Shown: in pieces, positions 1 to 9,270 of the stretch
Layout: each line of letters opens with the position of its first letter
How positions within the stretch are numbered: position 1 is the first letter of the stretch
Origin: Takakia lepidozioides
Lineage: Eukaryota > Streptophyta > Takakiopsida > Takakiales > Takakiaceae
Direction of reading: 5' to 3'
DNA: 64,000 nt
Assembly (NCBI GenBank): GCA_030704615.1
Contig: CM060732.1
Coordinates: 45,239,053-45,303,052 of the forward strand
The notes under the pieces: generated by a model
What the model saw: only the letters and a program-made list of their open reading frames with translations
The model's database searches: none
What the model was told of the DNA's origin: nothing
Translations under genes and position numbers: made by a program

Positions 1-179
1 ACTTGGTCACCTCTTGTCTTGTTATTCAAGGTCAAAAGCTGAAGCTCTTCCAGACAGTTAATTAACCGTCTGCCATTAGAATTCAGCTCGTCCTCACCAG
101 AAGACCCAATGATATCGTCCTGATGGAGCCCTTTGCCCACTTGCGCATTGAAGTCACCTTGCAATAGCACCACAAACAT
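1..179 (-). pseudogene. LINE endonuclease (EEP domain) fragment, cut by window edge
   Basis: Read downward from 179, one frame stays open to the edge and contains VVLLQGDFNAQVGKG and then NGRRLINCLEELQLLTLN. GDFNA is the conserved core of the endonuclease/exonuclease/phosphatase domain that L1-type LINEs use to nick target DNA. No start, no upstream part and no reverse transcriptase are seen, so this is a fragment whose remainder would lie off the left edge. It is unrelated in position to the LINE at 35 kb, which lies on the other strand and lacks its endonuclease. Confidence 0.6.
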
Positions 180-189
180 GAAGAGAAGC

Positions 190-770
190 TTTGGAATCTG
201 ACACTTTTCTGCCCCCAGTCAATGGTGGGACAATGTGGGTGGATGGTCAACTGGAAACTGCAGCGCAACAGCGCAATTGATAGAGCAAGGCATTGCTGAT
301 GAAGGTACCTTCTTCAACACATTTCAGCCTGAGGGCACCTTCTGGTTTGACCTGTTTCAGCCTGTTTTTCCTCTCATCCTCCTCAGCCCTGAAGCATATG
401 TATTGAATTCTGTAAGTTAGCTCGTTGGGTGGATTTGCGGTGCGTTGGAGTGACTTTGCAAGTTTAGGGCCGAGGTGGCAGCATGACAGGGAGGGGTAGC
501 TGTTGATGCAGGGAGAGGATCGTGGGTGCAAAATCATCCAAGAGGGCCAGATTTGGAGCAAGGAACAGCGCTGGCAGGAGTTCTATAAATATGATCCACA
601 ACGGTGGGACAATATTGTCAACAAGGTGAGCTTTCTTCATGCAACATCGTAGGGAGTTTGACAGAACTTTGTATTTAAATATGTTAGTGTGGAGGGAGGG
701 TAGCCGCTGATGCAAGGATGGACTGTGGGTTCAGGATCACCCAAGAGGGCTACCAGCAGTGGAAGTAGCA
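190..770 (+). repeat. Dispersed repeat shared with the CACTA interior at 58.3-59.8 kb
   Basis: Blocks of this segment recur, in the same orientation, inside the CACTA element. The stretch around 235-330 (GATGGTCAACTGGAA, then GAAGGTACCTTCTTCAAC) matches about 59,357-59,440. The stretch around 385-485 (TATTGAATTCTGTAAGTTAG, then GTGGCAGCA) matches about 58,985-59,070. The stretch around 525-555 (CATCCAAGAGGGCC) matches 59,275 and 59,745. The block order differs from the CACTA copy, so the repeats have been shuffled. I see no coding potential. Positions 770-960 hold nothing I recognise. Confidence 0.7.
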
Positions 771-960
771 GCATTTGGTCAATAGCAGCAGCAAGAATTA
801 GCAACGTCAAACTCATCAATCAGGTACTTGCTTCTGTATACATTTCATCCTCTTATCAACGTAGTCCCTGCTTGGACAGCCTATAGGGTTGTATAAAACA
901 GGACTTTGGAACCTTCCAACCCGGGTGCTTTGTTATTGGTCTATCAAGGTCTGATTTGAA

Positions 961-2229
961 ATGTTTTCATTGCATTTTGCAGGTGAACTCATCATGGAAG
1001 AAGAGTTGGAAGTAAAAGTCCTGCTCGTTGGAGGAGATGCATCACCAAACAGGCTTGGTTCTGTGTTCACTATGCAAGGTGTCACATACAAATGCATCCG
1101 AGCAGAAATTATAGGTGATGAGCTTGTCTCAGCAAAATTTCATTTCCTTTCCATGGGGGGTAGTGTCCTTTCAGCCAAGCAAGAAGAGAGGATGGTTCTG
1201 AAAGGGGATACTGTACACATTAAGATTTCAGACCAAAAGATGGGGACCAAGGATTGAAAAGACCTCTATCTTCCAGTGGTTCTACGATCTTGCATGAGGA
1301 CAGACCAGGCGAGGACCCGGCACCAGTGTCTACCAAGATGAGGATGGACCCTGATACACCCTTTGCTGGCGATGGTGGAAATGAAGACCATGCACATGAG
1401 CATGCACTTCAGCAGAGATCTGGTAGATTGTGCAGCACGTTGGCTACATCCAACGATATTCAAAAATGGCAGAAAGAGATTAGAGCCGTTGAAAGGAAAA
1501 TCTCTGCAGAAGGACGATGTGACAAGTTTGAGCTGATGACAAAGGATCAACAAGGACAAGCAATGTTCCACATATGGTGTGTTGAGTGTGAGGATGTTTA
1601 TGCACGGTCTGGGAAAAACAAACCATATGATGCATGTGCAAACTTTATGAGATCTCATTTGAGGAGTGAGGGCATCGCATAGCCTATGAGAGGCGTCATG
1701 GGAAGGGTTCATCACAATGTGTCATCAGCCCTGTAAATGCAGATGAAGCATTAGACGCAAAGAAGAACAGGGTGAAGGAGGCATTAGAGGAAGTCGCTCG
1801 GTTTTGTGAGGACAATCCTGGAAACAGATTTGAGATTGTGGAAGCCACAATTGGAGACTATTCGCAGTTGGGTTCCATAAGGATTAGGTGCCCACTTGAT
1901 TCGAAGTGGCTACTCTTGTTTCCAAGGACAGTTCTTTGCAATCTTCTTTGACAGAGCATGTGAAAGGAAAAACTCATGTCGATGCAGAGATTTGCCAGAA
2001 GGTTGAAAGTAGTGAAGGACCTTGCAAAAAGAGAGGAAGGCCTCCAAAGCCTATGATTGCCAAAGATGTAAAGCAACGGGATCTAAGCTCTTTCTTGGTC
2101 AGTCAACCTGTGTTGCCGTCCCCACCACTTGACAATCCAATTGTGGCATCAACAATGGGAGCATCCTCGTCACAAACTCCATACGCTTGTGTTGACGCTG
2201 CCCAACGGGGAGATCTGATCGAGGATTGA
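961..2229 (+). pseudogene. Transposase N-terminal region, zinc-finger-like, frameshifted
   Basis: Three open segments in different frames follow each other: 961-1257, 1254-1682 and 1679-1947, and then 1906-2229. The last pair reads as an interrupted single-finger motif: RCPLDSKWLLLF is followed by SLTEHVKGKTH, giving a Cys and two His with spacing reminiscent of a BED or C2H2 finger. Downstream comes a basic AT-hook-like patch (KKRGRPPKP) and a short SSFL-type motif. DNA binding is therefore the inferred role. At least two indels separate the segments; introns could explain some of the breaks but no clear GT-AG pair restores the frame. Confidence 0.4.
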
Positions 2230-2271
2230 CAATTACAGCAAAGGTCCCAATGCAACAAAGGAAGAGACAGT

Positions 2272-2999
2272 TTGTGTTGGGGCCTATGGGATGAATGGTG
2301 GGAGTACAACCAGCAGAGAATAAGTCTGAAACCATTCCTTCAAGATAGCAAGGGAGGAAAGAAGTGGTATGTCGAGCCGTTGACAAATGCAACCATCACT
2401 CTAAACAATCAAGAGCATAAGGTTGTTGGTACGTTTCGGCACGCGGATTGTTTTAGAGTGTCATTGGATGGGGAGCCATTTCCAAACTTGAGATGTTCAG
2501 CATGTTCTTCCATTCCCTTGGAAAATGACTTCAGAATGAGGGTATATAGAGAAAGAGGTGCCATGGAATGTAGAGGGGAGAGAGAGATACTGGCAAGGGA
2601 AGAAGGTTGTCATATCTTGGAAATGCGGAGATTGTCAAACAAGTTTACAAAAACAGACAGGAGTTGAGGCAGTTGAGGTTCAAATTGTGGGAGGCCAGGA
2701 CCAAAGTGGCATCCTTGTCTGTGCGATGTAGGAGTTTGAAGGAGTCTGGGATTGAGGCAATTGAAAGAGGAGATGTTCTCAAATTTTGTCGTGATATTGT
2801 TGATGCACATAGGAGGGGGATTTTGAAGGAAAAGAAAGTTTGTGGGATTTTCTTGTTGATATGGGCAAGAATATTGACAGGTCTCCACAAGGGAAGAGGT
2901 ATGGTACTAGCACAAAAACAATGTTTGAGACTGTGCAGCTTTGGGGGGTCCGAGATTGCATCATTTTTTGGCTTCAAATGTGGGGGGTCCTTCTATTGA
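2272..2999 (+). pseudogene. Transposase middle region, frameshifted
   Basis: The frame 2272-2667 (GKKWYVEPLTNATITLNNQ, then HADCFRVSLDGEPFPNLRC) passes into another frame at about 2,607-2,650 (KNRQELRQLRFKLWEARTK). That second segment has a coiled-coil-like character rich in Arg, Leu and Glu, and continues to about 2,860. A further shift near 2,860-2,945 leads into the catalytic core. A CxxC pair (RCSACSS) may be a second metal site. The segment has no domain I can name; its place before the core suggests a dimerisation or DNA-recognition role. Confidence 0.35.
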
Positions 3000-4459
3000 T
3001 ACTACAAGACGGTCTTTGAGGAAAGGTTTGAAGTATAGAGCGGGAGAAACGGATGATATATTTCAGCATGTGGCTGGAATTTACAGAGATGTGATGGAAG
3101 ATGCAAATATTCCATTGGGAAGCATCCCAGTGATGGTGGCCGAAGATGAAACTGTTGTGAAGCGATTGGTACGTTGGATTGCTAGGGATGACACCCTTCT
3201 CGGGTTTTGTGGGCTTCAAGACAACCATGTATGTATTTCAAATTTTGTGGTGCAAGTGGGAGAAGGGGAATCAGGGTACAAACATATTGTGGAGGCATTC
3301 AAAAACAATGTGGTTGCCCATTATGCTAGAGTGTTGATAGCAAATCCTCTACATGTACGGTTACCTCGATTGGTATTGGTAATCCAGCTCACTTGCAATA
3401 GATTTGACAACAATTTTGTGAGATCACAATGGGAAGTGGTGAGACAGTTGTGGGACAAATATGTGAGGGACGTGGGTCCTATAATTGGGCATGCTTCAGA
3501 CGGAGATAGTAGGAGGAGAAAAGTGATGTTAGAAGATTATGCCAATGGGGCTGGAAGTAGATTTTGCATCCCTTGGGAAGGATGGTTGTTTACAGGTCGA
3601 GTGTGCAACGGGGGAGATATATACGGACTCCATGATCAGGACTTCATCCACAATGGGAAAAAATTGGTAAATCCCTTGGACAGTGCATCACGGACTTTGG
3701 TGTTGGGTGATGAGGTTGCTACATTGAATCATGTGTTATTGGTCTACCATTCATTTTCAGTGGACAAGCATGGACTTCGGGAATGTGATATCAAAAGAGA
3801 AGATCGACAGAATTGGGCAGCAGCTCAACGACTGGCATCTCGGAAGGTGCAAGCTTGTTTGAGGGAGTTACAATCAACTGTGAATCATCGAAGAGAGAGG
3901 ACCAAAGGTACTGAAATTTACCTATACATCATTTCATGCTACATCGACATTTTTTTGTCTCCTCACATGTCATTGTGTGAGAGGGTACAATCTGCTGCGA
4001 AGGTATCATTTTTTTTTCAGATTGTGGAAGTTGTGGCTATTCCACCACGAGGTGTATAATCTGAAATCCTTCTTCATTAGCAGGGAAGCATACTTGGATT
4101 TACAAATTTCATGCCACTACGTGGTTCTACTTATCAAATTGTTCAAGGATAAGTTTAATCATGTGCAAGTTCCTTTGAGCCTTGTTTGTTCAGATGTGTG
4201 TGAAATATTCTTCAGCAAAGTGGGAGGTATGTTACGGAATGAGAGGACATATGACGGGTGTGATTTGATTGAGAGTGCGGGAGCATTAACACGCATATCC
4301 GAGTTCGAGGCGAATCCAAAAGGACCCAAGTTCTCAAGAGCTCACAAGAAACAAGAACACATATGGTCTTCTTTGGAGAAGAAGCCAGGTATCCCCCTTG
4401 CTGATTTGTCCGACTTTTTCTACTGTCCCAATCGGATGATTGCATTGTGGAGGCTTTGA
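2941..4459 (+). pseudogene. DDE-like transposase catalytic core with homopolymer frameshift
   Basis: The frame 2941-4059 is long and uninterrupted. It contains VMVAEDETVVKRLVRWIARD (candidate first Asp), NPLHVRLPRLVLVIQLTCNR, then GHASDGDSRRRKVMLEDYA (candidate second Asp) and GLHDQDFIHNGKKLVNPLD. A one-base shift in the T-run at about 4,008-4,017 moves the reading into frame 3977-4459 (FFFRLWKLW). That frame carries CEIFFSKVGGM with the candidate Glu. The layout fits an RNase-H-fold transposase. Assignment of the acidic triad is inference from spacing. The single-base break could be true decay or a homopolymer assembly error. Confidence 0.5.
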
Positions 4460-5391
4460 AAACTGGATTTCTAGAAGCGCAACTTTTATGCCATAAACTT
4501 GGGATGAAACCAAACAAAGCAACAAACTTGGATTGGTGGAATGAGCCATGGACAATTGAGAGACAAATGGAGGAGGAGGGTGATGATGTCGATGCCATAG
4601 ATTCTATTTGTCCTCTTAATGCAGACACACATATTCAAAATGAGGTCGTGGAAGATGAATTGGTGTGCGGGCCTTCGAATTCAATGGAGGATGTTTTGAG
4701 CCAACCTTTGGATGATCATGCGGAAGAGGTACTTGTTCAAAGTGAATTGAGACATACTCTGGATGCTGTCATTGATGAGTTTGAACAAGAGAAAGATGGA
4801 TCGAAGGCAGTGGTTCCATTTGTCAAAGTAGACGGGAAGACCATATTCAAAAGCACTTTGGTTAGCCAACTCAATGGCAACCCTACTCTATCCAAGGATA
4901 GATTGACACGAGTAAGAAGTGCATCGATGTTGTTTTGCCGAGAAAACAAACCAACTACCAACAACAAAGCCACGAGCTTGGGATTGGGTTCGGATTGTGC
5001 TGTATTTTTTGTTGATGGGGAGACTGCGATCCAAACTACAAACAGGAAAGGTAGACCAGGGAAAACCTGCAGAGGAGCAACCAAAGGCACTTGGTATTTG
5101 GGCAGGGTTCAAAGAATGCGGAAGAAAATCAATAAGCGGTTTGTAGAATGTAGGGATTCTGTTGATTTATTGGAGCGTCCTTCTCATATGGAGATTGGGT
5201 TAGCATGGTACCAAAAAATTCGAGGAGGGGTCTATACGTACGATTTGACGGATAACATGATGGTTGATTTGGATTCCATTATCGCGTTAGCATGTTTAAA
5301 GTACAATGTCAAGTCAAACACATATGTTCTTGATGCAAATGATCGAAAAGTCTTTGACAACTTTATCAAAGGCAATTTTTTTTTAAATTAA
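4447..5391 (+). pseudogene. Transposase C-terminal region
   Basis: The open frame continues the chain after another frame change near 4,440. It reads GMKPNKATNLDWWNEPW, then a very acidic stretch (RQMEEEGDDVDAID), a Val/Glu-rich linker, SMLFCRENKP, a basic patch (NRKGRPGKTCRG) and VQRMRKKINKRFVECRD. A C-terminal accessory or DNA-binding role is possible. The frame ends at a natural stop, with AT-rich sequence after it. I recognise no named domain. Confidence 0.4.
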
Positions 5392-5688
5392 TTTGTTAGA
5401 TTTTATTATGTTTTAAATAAATAAATTCGATATAATATAAAAACATACATATACATATTGGAGGGTTATTTTTAATGATGAAAAATGAGAATATACATAC
5501 AGAAGGGGGTACTTTCCAAAATTTGTAAATTTTTGTATATTTACAGGAGGGGATTTTATAATCTTCAAAAAGTATGTACAGAGGGGGTATAAATCAACCA
5601 CCCAGGCACTATACAGGGGGTTTTATTAGGCGACGAACGCACGTGATACGCACAGTTTATAAAGAGTGCACCCCCCGGGGCTGCAAAG
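5392..5688. other. Non-coding spacer between the two transposon remnants
   Basis: The spacer is AT-rich with several short G-runs spaced 35-60 bp apart (near 5,460, 5,505, 5,547, 5,583 and 5,617). Nothing codes here. The G-runs could be subterminal repeats of the flanking element, but no matching inverted end was found. Confidence 0.4.
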
Positions 5689-6053
5689 TTGCAGGAGTTG
5701 CTAGCTAGACCAGCCATTGAGCGTAGCATGGTGACTCCTGGAGTAGTCATGGTAGACAATCAGGATGAAGTGTTTCATTTGGGTGGCCCAACCGGGAGGA
5801 GGTATAGGCCACTGCAGGTCTTATTGGAATCGGGAGCACAACCATTGATGTTGGGGAGAGCAGCAATTGCAGGCTTGGGCCTTACAGAGGCGGATTTGGA
5901 GCCTTGCCTTTTCCAAATTCAAACATCTTTGGGTGGTTCAGAGAAGACGCGAGGGATTACACGCCATGAGCTCTTCATTCGAGATCATCCTACGGACAGC
6001 TCAGTCATGAGAGCTAAAGCCATTGTTATGGACGCGATGTCCTATGATGGGTT
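5689..6053 (+). pseudogene. Retropepsin-like aspartic protease domain of a retroelement
   Basis: The frame reads RPLQVLLESGAQPLMLG, then AAIAGLGLTEADLEPC, then GITRHELFIR and MDAMSYD. This is the layout of a clan AA retroviral-type protease: the active-site loop in the L-L-D-S-G-A-Q context, a following hydrophobic turn, and a final region leading into the next domain. Here the catalytic Asp position reads Glu (LLESGAQ), so the protease is probably inactive. The reading shifts frame at about 6,050, where the sequence continues as the methyltransferase polyprotein. No gag or zinc knuckle is seen upstream. Confidence 0.55.
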
Positions 6054-7439
6054 GTGTTGTACCCCATGGGATTTACTTTGGACTTTTGGGAGGAAACGAC
6101 ATCCTACAGGCTGGAGTTGCATCTCCTGCTCCCAGTGCGGTTTTTTGGGAATGTAGCGGTGAATCATAGGAACATGATGCCCACATTGGCTGCATTCTCA
6201 GGGGTGGTGGCTTGGGGTGGTGAGCTCTTGGAGGGCAATAGTCATGCAGATGATAGGCAACCTTCGGATGAGGACAAGCAACTAGCATACAAGGTTGAGT
6301 TGCTTCCTCACGTGCCTATGCATATTCCACTATGGGGTACGGTTGGGAATTTACAGCGAGTAGTAGGCGAGAGTGTGCACCAAGCATGGCAGGAGGCATT
6401 TCCATTGATGAGTGAGGGGAATTCAGTGACATCACCTGGACCTCCTCAGTTAGCTCCTTTGCACACAATGCCCATTACCTGGCAACTACCCGACTCAGAG
6501 ATTTGTTTGCTAGATCTGTTTGGAGGCATGAGCACTGGGCTTGCAGGAGTATTGCAAGCTGGGATTAAAGTACGAAAGTACTTGTATGTGGAGAAGGATG
6601 AGATAGCTCAGCATATTTCTATGCGCCACGTTGCCTTGCTCACACACCAGTATCCTGAGTTACTGCCTTTGTCAGCAATTCAAGGGTACCAAAAGGCCTT
6701 GCCAGCAGACATTACTTTGCTGGGGGCGGATGATTTGGGCCGGCATGGTGCAATAGACTTGGTGATAGCTGGATGGCCTTGCCAATGACACTCTCCAGCA
6801 GGTCATGAGAATGGCTTGCGTGATGCAAGGTCGCATTTGTTTTGGGAGATGTTACGAGTGTTGCGTGACTTGCAGGTGAGGCAAGTGCAACCTCTAGCTT
6901 ACATCCTGGAGAATGTTCCTTTCATGGGGGATTCTCGGGCCAGGGGTATGAGTAATGTGCATCAGATGCGGTCTTGGATTGGACCAGCTGTATTATTGGA
7001 TGCAGCTGCAGTGGGTTCACGGACACATAGGCCTAGGTTGTGGTGGACCAATCTTGCACCACCAGAGTTGCTCAAGATCAGAGCTTATGATTCCATTCAA
7101 CGGCCACCCAACCTCACGGTTGAAGGCATTTGGGACCAAGGGAGATAACCACAGAGGGTACGACATGATGACCATCCACCTTTGGCGGTGGTCAATCGAT
7201 TGGGATAACCACGTGCGGCCTTGCCTACACTCATGAGTTATCCTTCGTCTCATGCTTTTCGAGACAATGGTCCAGGGTTGATTTGGGACAATGCGTTACA
7301 GCAATTGGTGGAGCCTAGTGCGGATGAGCGAGAGCGGGCAATGGGGTTTGCCACGGGCACTACAGCTGTGTCAGCTCTGTTAGAGGCATCACGACGCCAG
7401 GTGTTGGGTCAGGCAATGGATCTCAATTGTTTGACATAG
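6054..7439 (+). pseudogene. DNMT3-like cytosine-5 DNA methyltransferase in a retroelement, three in-frame stops
   Basis: A single frame runs through 6054-7439, broken by stops at 6786-6788, about 7146-7148 and about 7206-7208. Motifs appear in the linear (non-permuted) order of DNMT3/Dcm enzymes. Motif I is CLLDLFGGMSTGLAGVL, with VRKYLYVEKDE after it. Motif IV is DLVIAGWPCQ with the catalytic Cys, directly followed by the first stop and then HSPAG. Motif VI is AYILENVPFMG. Motif VIII is THRPRLWWTNLAP. The C-terminal motifs are DERERAMGFATGT and RRQVLGQAMDLNCL. The pattern of residues around these motifs is closer to DNMT3 than to DNMT1, CMT or the permuted DRM. The function in a live copy would be 5-methylcytosine transfer with AdoMet. 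The upstream protease in the same transcript direction points to a retroelement cargo gene. Confidence 0.75.
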
Positions 7440-7546
7440 GTCATTGGCTTGTGCATGGCTGAGCATCGGAGATTGTAAGCATTGGTGGCTACTTCTGTAC
7501 TTCCATTGGATATCGTACACTCTCTGCCAACCGGGACGGTGGAGGC

Positions 7547-7655
7547 AGTTGATGAGCCCTGGTCGTGCGCGGCCAGGGTGACGGCATATTAGCCTATGGG
7601 GTCGTGGCAAGTTGCGGTGTAGGTTGGGCTCAACGAACCACCTACCCGACTACGG
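7547..7655 (+). repeat. Left arm of an imperfect long inverted repeat
   Basis: This arm (for example GTTGCGGTGTAGGTTGGGCT) is found in reverse complement at about 9,163-9,270, with some mismatches and small gaps by eye. It lies just after the methyltransferase frame and may be the 3' part of that retroelement. Confidence 0.7.
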
Positions 7656-9162
7656 TAAGCTGCCCCAAAGTCGCGAGCAGCCCGGAAGGAGCCGGATGTT
7701 GTGCCTAGAAAGTAGGGACTTGATTACTAAAAGCGTGGAGGTAGCCGTGGCCCAGCCACGACGTACGGGAGTGGGGCCCCAGCGCTGTCCTTCAGTCGTA
7801 CTGAGATCAAGTACATCAACCGCGTGGCTCAGGCGTGAGGCCCTGAAGCGTGCGAGCAGGGTGCAGGTCTTTACTCGTTGGATAACCAAAAGTTGAGACG
7901 GACCGGCGGACGCTGGCGTTAACCGCAACGGTCCACGGTTTGGACCGCTACGCGCGGATCTGCGCCCCGCCACGTGGCGGGGGGCATTTTACCCAGCGGC
8001 AATGCGTCTACAAATTCCTTAAAGGGGGGTATTCTTAACTTTAGCTATTAGATTCAATTTATACCCCTCTAAGGGTTATGAGCCATTATCTAAGGCGCCA
8101 GTGGTAGATAAAATCTAGGATTTTGGGAGGACGTAGCCTTGGAGGGGAGCGTTTTTAGGACTCCAAGAGAGAGTCAAGCGGGTCTGGGAGTAGTGAGTTA
8201 GAGGCGGAGACCTCAAGAGACAAGGGAGGAGAGAAAGTACTTTATCCTAAAAACTCGGCTACAGTGAGCATTTGTGTCAGAGCCCAAGGTAGATAATGAC
8301 TTTTTCCACAGAGGGAAAGCGCACCAACACCTTAAAATAATGTAAGGGAGGTGAAATCTGGCTTGGACCCACCGGTGGTTATTTTATTATTTACGCGTGC
8401 ATTTTCTGGACTAACGAATGTAGTGGCAGGGATGAGCTCTCAACGAGATTCATTCATCCGATAGCGCCGCAACAGTTCCCCGCGGCAGGGAACGGTTCCC
8501 GGGTGTTTCTCGGTTCTCATTGGGTCCCAAGGGCATCTTTAGGCGCCAAGGGTATCTTTGGATTCCCCACTTGATTTCCCATAGGAAAGGTTTTTTTTTT
8601 TTTTTTTTTGATTTTTTGATTTTCTTTTATTTTCTAGCATTTCTGATTTGCGAAATTGCTTAAATAGGATAGATGCACGTGATGCTCGTTATAGCCTGTA
8701 GGGCGTTGATTAAATTGATTGAACTTGTTGAGTTGAGAGGCTTAGAACTACCTTATTGAATTTAGTGAACCTATTGGATGACGATAAATTTTGGCCACTC
8801 CTTTGCTAAAACCAAGTATTTAGACACTGGGGTAGGAAGCGTTGGCCCTTCCATTTAGATGTGACTTGAACTCAAGCCCTCGGCGAAGGAGGGGCATTGG
8901 GAGATGAAGATTTTCCCTCTTCTCCCTAGGCTCGGCAGGTGCCTTGTGAAGGGATTAAAACATGTCCCGGCTATAGGCAGCTCGGGGGCCTAGGCGGTAG
9001 GAATTAGACAATAAACACAAAGACTTGGAAGGCAATTACTGAGTAGACTGTAATACCGTAGGACTTAGAAACGCAAACTCATCATGTGAAGAGGAGTACG
9101 TGATTTTTCTTTGCCGGTAGGACTTAGATAGTGATCATAGCCACCATGTACGACCACGGACC
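7656..9162. other. Spacer of the inverted repeat, probable retroelement non-coding or LTR sequence
   Basis: No coding frame is convincing. The first 350 bp are GC-rich. From about 8,010 there are G-rich and purine-rich stretches (8,130-8,260), and then a T-run at about 8,590-8,609. The region could include an LTR of the methyltransferase element, but I found no second copy in the window and no clear primer-binding site, so it is left unassigned. Confidence 0.35.
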
Positions 9163-9270
9163 CCCTGCACTAACCGCAGTCGGGTAGGCGGTTCAGTGAG
9201 CCCAACCTACACCGCAACTTACCTCGGCCCCCCTAGACTATTATGCCGTCAACCTGACCGCGCGCGCAGG
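9163..9270 (-). repeat. Right arm of the imperfect long inverted repeat
   Basis: On the minus strand this reads like 7,547-7,655, with the shared core AGTTGCGGTGTAGGTTGGGC. Two elements of one family inserted head to head, or an inversion, would explain it. Confidence 0.7.

Larger units (their letters stand above)
961..5391 (+). mobile_element. Decayed DDE-type DNA transposon, family not recognised
   Basis: A chain of plus-strand open segments runs through this interval with frame changes between them. The order is an N-terminal Lys/Ser/Pro-rich region with a zinc-finger-like segment, a middle region, a long RNase-H-like core and an acidic C-terminal region with a basic patch. The core has three acidic motifs with DDE-like spacing. 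I could not find convincing terminal inverted repeats or a target duplication, so the outer limits are those of the coding chain only. The family looks like a eukaryotic cut-and-paste transposase, but it does not match hAT, MULE, CACTA, PIF/Harbinger or Mariner signatures that I know. Confidence 0.55.
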
